NCBI GenBank assembly: GCA_964355795.1
Contig: CAYHEQ010000044.1
Span: forward strand, 1-6,773
DNA from: CAYHEQ01 sp964355795
GTDB taxonomy: Bacteria; Patescibacteriota; JACPGU01
Direction: 5' to 3'
Length of the DNA stretch: 6,773 nt
The position numbers and the translations under genes were made by a program. Every line of letters starts with the position of its first letter. Within the stretch, counting starts at the first letter, position 1. Below, in pieces: positions 5,804 to 6,773 of this stretch. Under the pieces are notes generated by a model. It made no database searches. It saw only the letters and a list, made by a program, of their open reading frames with translations, and was not told the origin of the DNA.

Positions 5804-5901
5804 CCCGGTCGAATGACTGGGCCAACAATGTTCGATTCGTCATCTCAAGAAAGTTTTATTAGCTCTCAAATGAACTAACAAAATACAAATTCAATTTATT
5901 A

Positions 5902-5934
5902 CACACGTTCTTACCATTTATTCAGTTTTTAAGG
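5902..5934 (-). other. 5' arm of the pre-16S processing stem
   Basis: This leader segment is complementary to the trailer at 3740-3772 over 33 nt with two single-base bulges and a G:U. The stem encloses 16S and all three AT-rich repeat copies. It places the first processing cut about 130 nt before 16S and about 200 nt after it. Confidence 0.8.
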
Positions 5935-5938
5935 AACA
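5926..5938 (-). promoter_or_regulatory. boxA-like antitermination site of the rRNA leader
   Basis: The leader RNA reads TGTTCCTTAAAAA, close to the known boxA pattern TGYTCTTTRAMAA and to Firmicute-type leaders. BoxA in nascent rRNA binds the NusB/NusE antitermination complex. The site is about 90 nt after the predicted transcription start. It overlaps the processing stem. Confidence 0.6.
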
Positions 5939-6028
5939 TTCTGCCAACAAACAGAAAGAAAACCGCCCCATATTTATGAGTCGTTTTTATTTCCGTAAGT
6001 TTTGAAGCACTAAAAGCAGTGCCCTCTC
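5939..6028 (-). other. Start of the rRNA leader transcript
   Basis: This segment runs from the predicted start site (about 6022) to the boxA-like site. A small hairpin, gcact/agtgc (around 6008-6023), lies at the very 5' end of the RNA. No gene is visible. The remaining leader from 5804 to 5901 is AT-rich and also lacks a gene. Confidence 0.5.
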
Positions 6029-6057
6029 ATTGTATATCAGGCAAAACCCGCTGTCAA
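6029..6057 (-). promoter_or_regulatory. Strong sigma-70-type rRNA promoter
   Basis: The minus strand shows TTGACA (6052-6057), a 17-bp spacer, and TACAAT (6029-6034). Upstream is an AT-rich stretch (6058-6085) that could act as an UP element. The spacing and near-consensus boxes fit an rRNA promoter. The start site would be near 6022, about 250 nt before 16S. Only about 80 bp separates it from the clpP stop codon. Confidence 0.88.
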
Positions 6058-6138
6058 CGAGGAAAATTTATAGCTAAGAAAACAAGAAACTAAGAAAATA
6101 AAAAAGCAAGAGGTCTAATCCTTTACTTTCTTAATTTT

Positions 6139-6750
6139 TTAGTTTTTTAATTTGTTATCTATCACTTTATCTATAATCCCATACTTCTTCGCCTCATCGG
6201 GCGACATGAAAAAGTCCCTGTCCGTATCTTTCTCTACCTTCACCACCGATTGCCCGGTATCTTTCGCCAGGGTTTGGTTCAAAATCTTTTTTATGCGCAA
6301 CATTTCGTTGGCGCGAATCTCCACATCGGTCGCTTGCCCTTCGGCGCCACCCATAACTTGGTGAATCATAATCCGCGAATGAGGCAGGGCAAATCTTTTG
6401 CCCTTCGCTCCTCCGGCCAGCAAGACCGCGCCCATGGATGACGCCTGTCCTATACATATAGTAGAAACATCGGGTTTCACGTATTGCATGGTGTCGTAGA
6501 TAGCCATCCCGTCGACGACTGATCCGCCCGGAGAATTGACGTAAAGAATAATATCTTTTTTGGCGTCTTCCGCTTCTAGAAAAATCATTTGCGCCACGAC
6601 TAGATTAGCTGAAACCTCATCAATAGCCGAGCCAAGAAAAATAATCCTGTCTTTCAGGAGTCGCGAAAAGATATCGTACGCTCTCTCATACTGCCCCTTC
6701 TGTTCCACCACCATCGGGACGAGATGTTGGGATTTTTCTTCGTTTTTCAT
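6139..6750 (-). CDS. clpP: ATP-dependent Clp protease proteolytic subunit ClpP
   Basis: ClpP forms the barrel-shaped cytoplasmic serine protease that degrades proteins fed to it by ClpX- or ClpA/C-type unfoldases. The 203-aa length matches the family. The catalytic triad is complete: Ser105 in GQASSMGA, His130 in IMIHQ, and Asp179 in TDRDFF. Other family marks are LYVNSPGGSVVDGMAIYDTM (69-88) and ALPHSRIMIHQ (121-131). The N-terminus (LVPMVVEQ.. at 10-17) is the usual axial-loop region, so the ATG at 6748-6750 is the natural start. No Shine-Dalgarno site precedes it. Its promoter would lie beyond the window edge, or it may be translated from an upstream gene's mRNA. It ends in TAA about 80 bp before the rRNA promoter, in the same direction. 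No convincing terminator separates the two, only a T-rich stretch near 6085-6105. Confidence 0.97.
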   Translation of the reverse strand: MKNEEKSQHLVPMVVEQKGQYERAYDIFSRLLKDRIIFLGSAIDEVSANLVVAQMIFLEAEDAKKDIILYVNSPGGSVVDGMAIYDTMQYVKPDVSTICIGQASSMGAVLLAGGAKGKRFALPHSRIMIHQVMGGAEGQATDVEIRANEMLRIKKILNQTLAKDTGQSVVKVEKDTDRDFFMSPDEAKKYGIIDKVIDNKLKN

Positions 6751-6773
6751 AGTAAATAAATTACTTGATAAAG

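Noticed and set aside
6152..6457. Open frames overlapping clpP in other frames
   Set aside because: ClpP has full length and all catalytic residues; the overlapping frames show no recognisable motif or start signal.

Overview
The window looks like a Candidate Phyla Radiation (Patescibacteria) chromosome, most likely Parcubacteria. The reasons are a bacterial 16S rRNA gene with AT-rich insertions in peripheral helices, a very small GIY-YIG nuclease gene running into a tRNA gene, and a large serine recombinase whose 3' end is encoded across a tRNA. The phylum call is inference from these traits; no database search was possible.

Layout, left to right. At 163-1209 (-) there is a gene for a secreted protein of unknown function, with its own consensus promoter (1302-1330) and terminator (102-136). 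At 1366-1746 there is a non-coding mosaic of inverted repeats. It contains a 311-bp segment bounded by perfect 27-bp inverted repeats, and one arm of a 106-bp inverted repeat whose other arm is the 3' end of the recombinase gene. At 1747-3264 (+) is the large serine recombinase. Its last codons are read antisense through a tRNA-Ala(UGC) gene (3205-3275, -). At 3266-3532 (-) is a GIY-YIG nuclease ORF that enters the same tRNA-Ala from the other side. It is followed by a duplicated and interrupted 5' half of that tRNA (3547-3626).

The right half is an rRNA unit read leftwards: promoter (6029-6057), leader with a boxA-like site (5926-5938), the 16S gene (about 3974-5775), and a trailer that can base-pair with the leader (3740-3772 with 5902-5934). 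Three related AT-rich elements of about 115-125 bp lie in this one transcript: in 16S helix 17, in helix 44, and just after the 16S 3' end. Each sits between two near-duplicate small hairpins. No 23S or 5S gene occurs in the 3.97 kb downstream of 16S. The unit therefore appears to be split where the recombinase end abuts the tRNA-Ala 3' end. clpP (6139-6750, -) lies upstream of the rRNA promoter.

The main story is an rRNA/tRNA unit loaded with insertions. A GIY-YIG unit has replaced the 5' half of tRNA-Ala, a serine-recombinase element abuts its 3' end, and hairpin-bracketed AT-rich elements occupy the pre-16S RNA. Each insertion appears to leave the RNA gene reconstituted or the RNA core intact.
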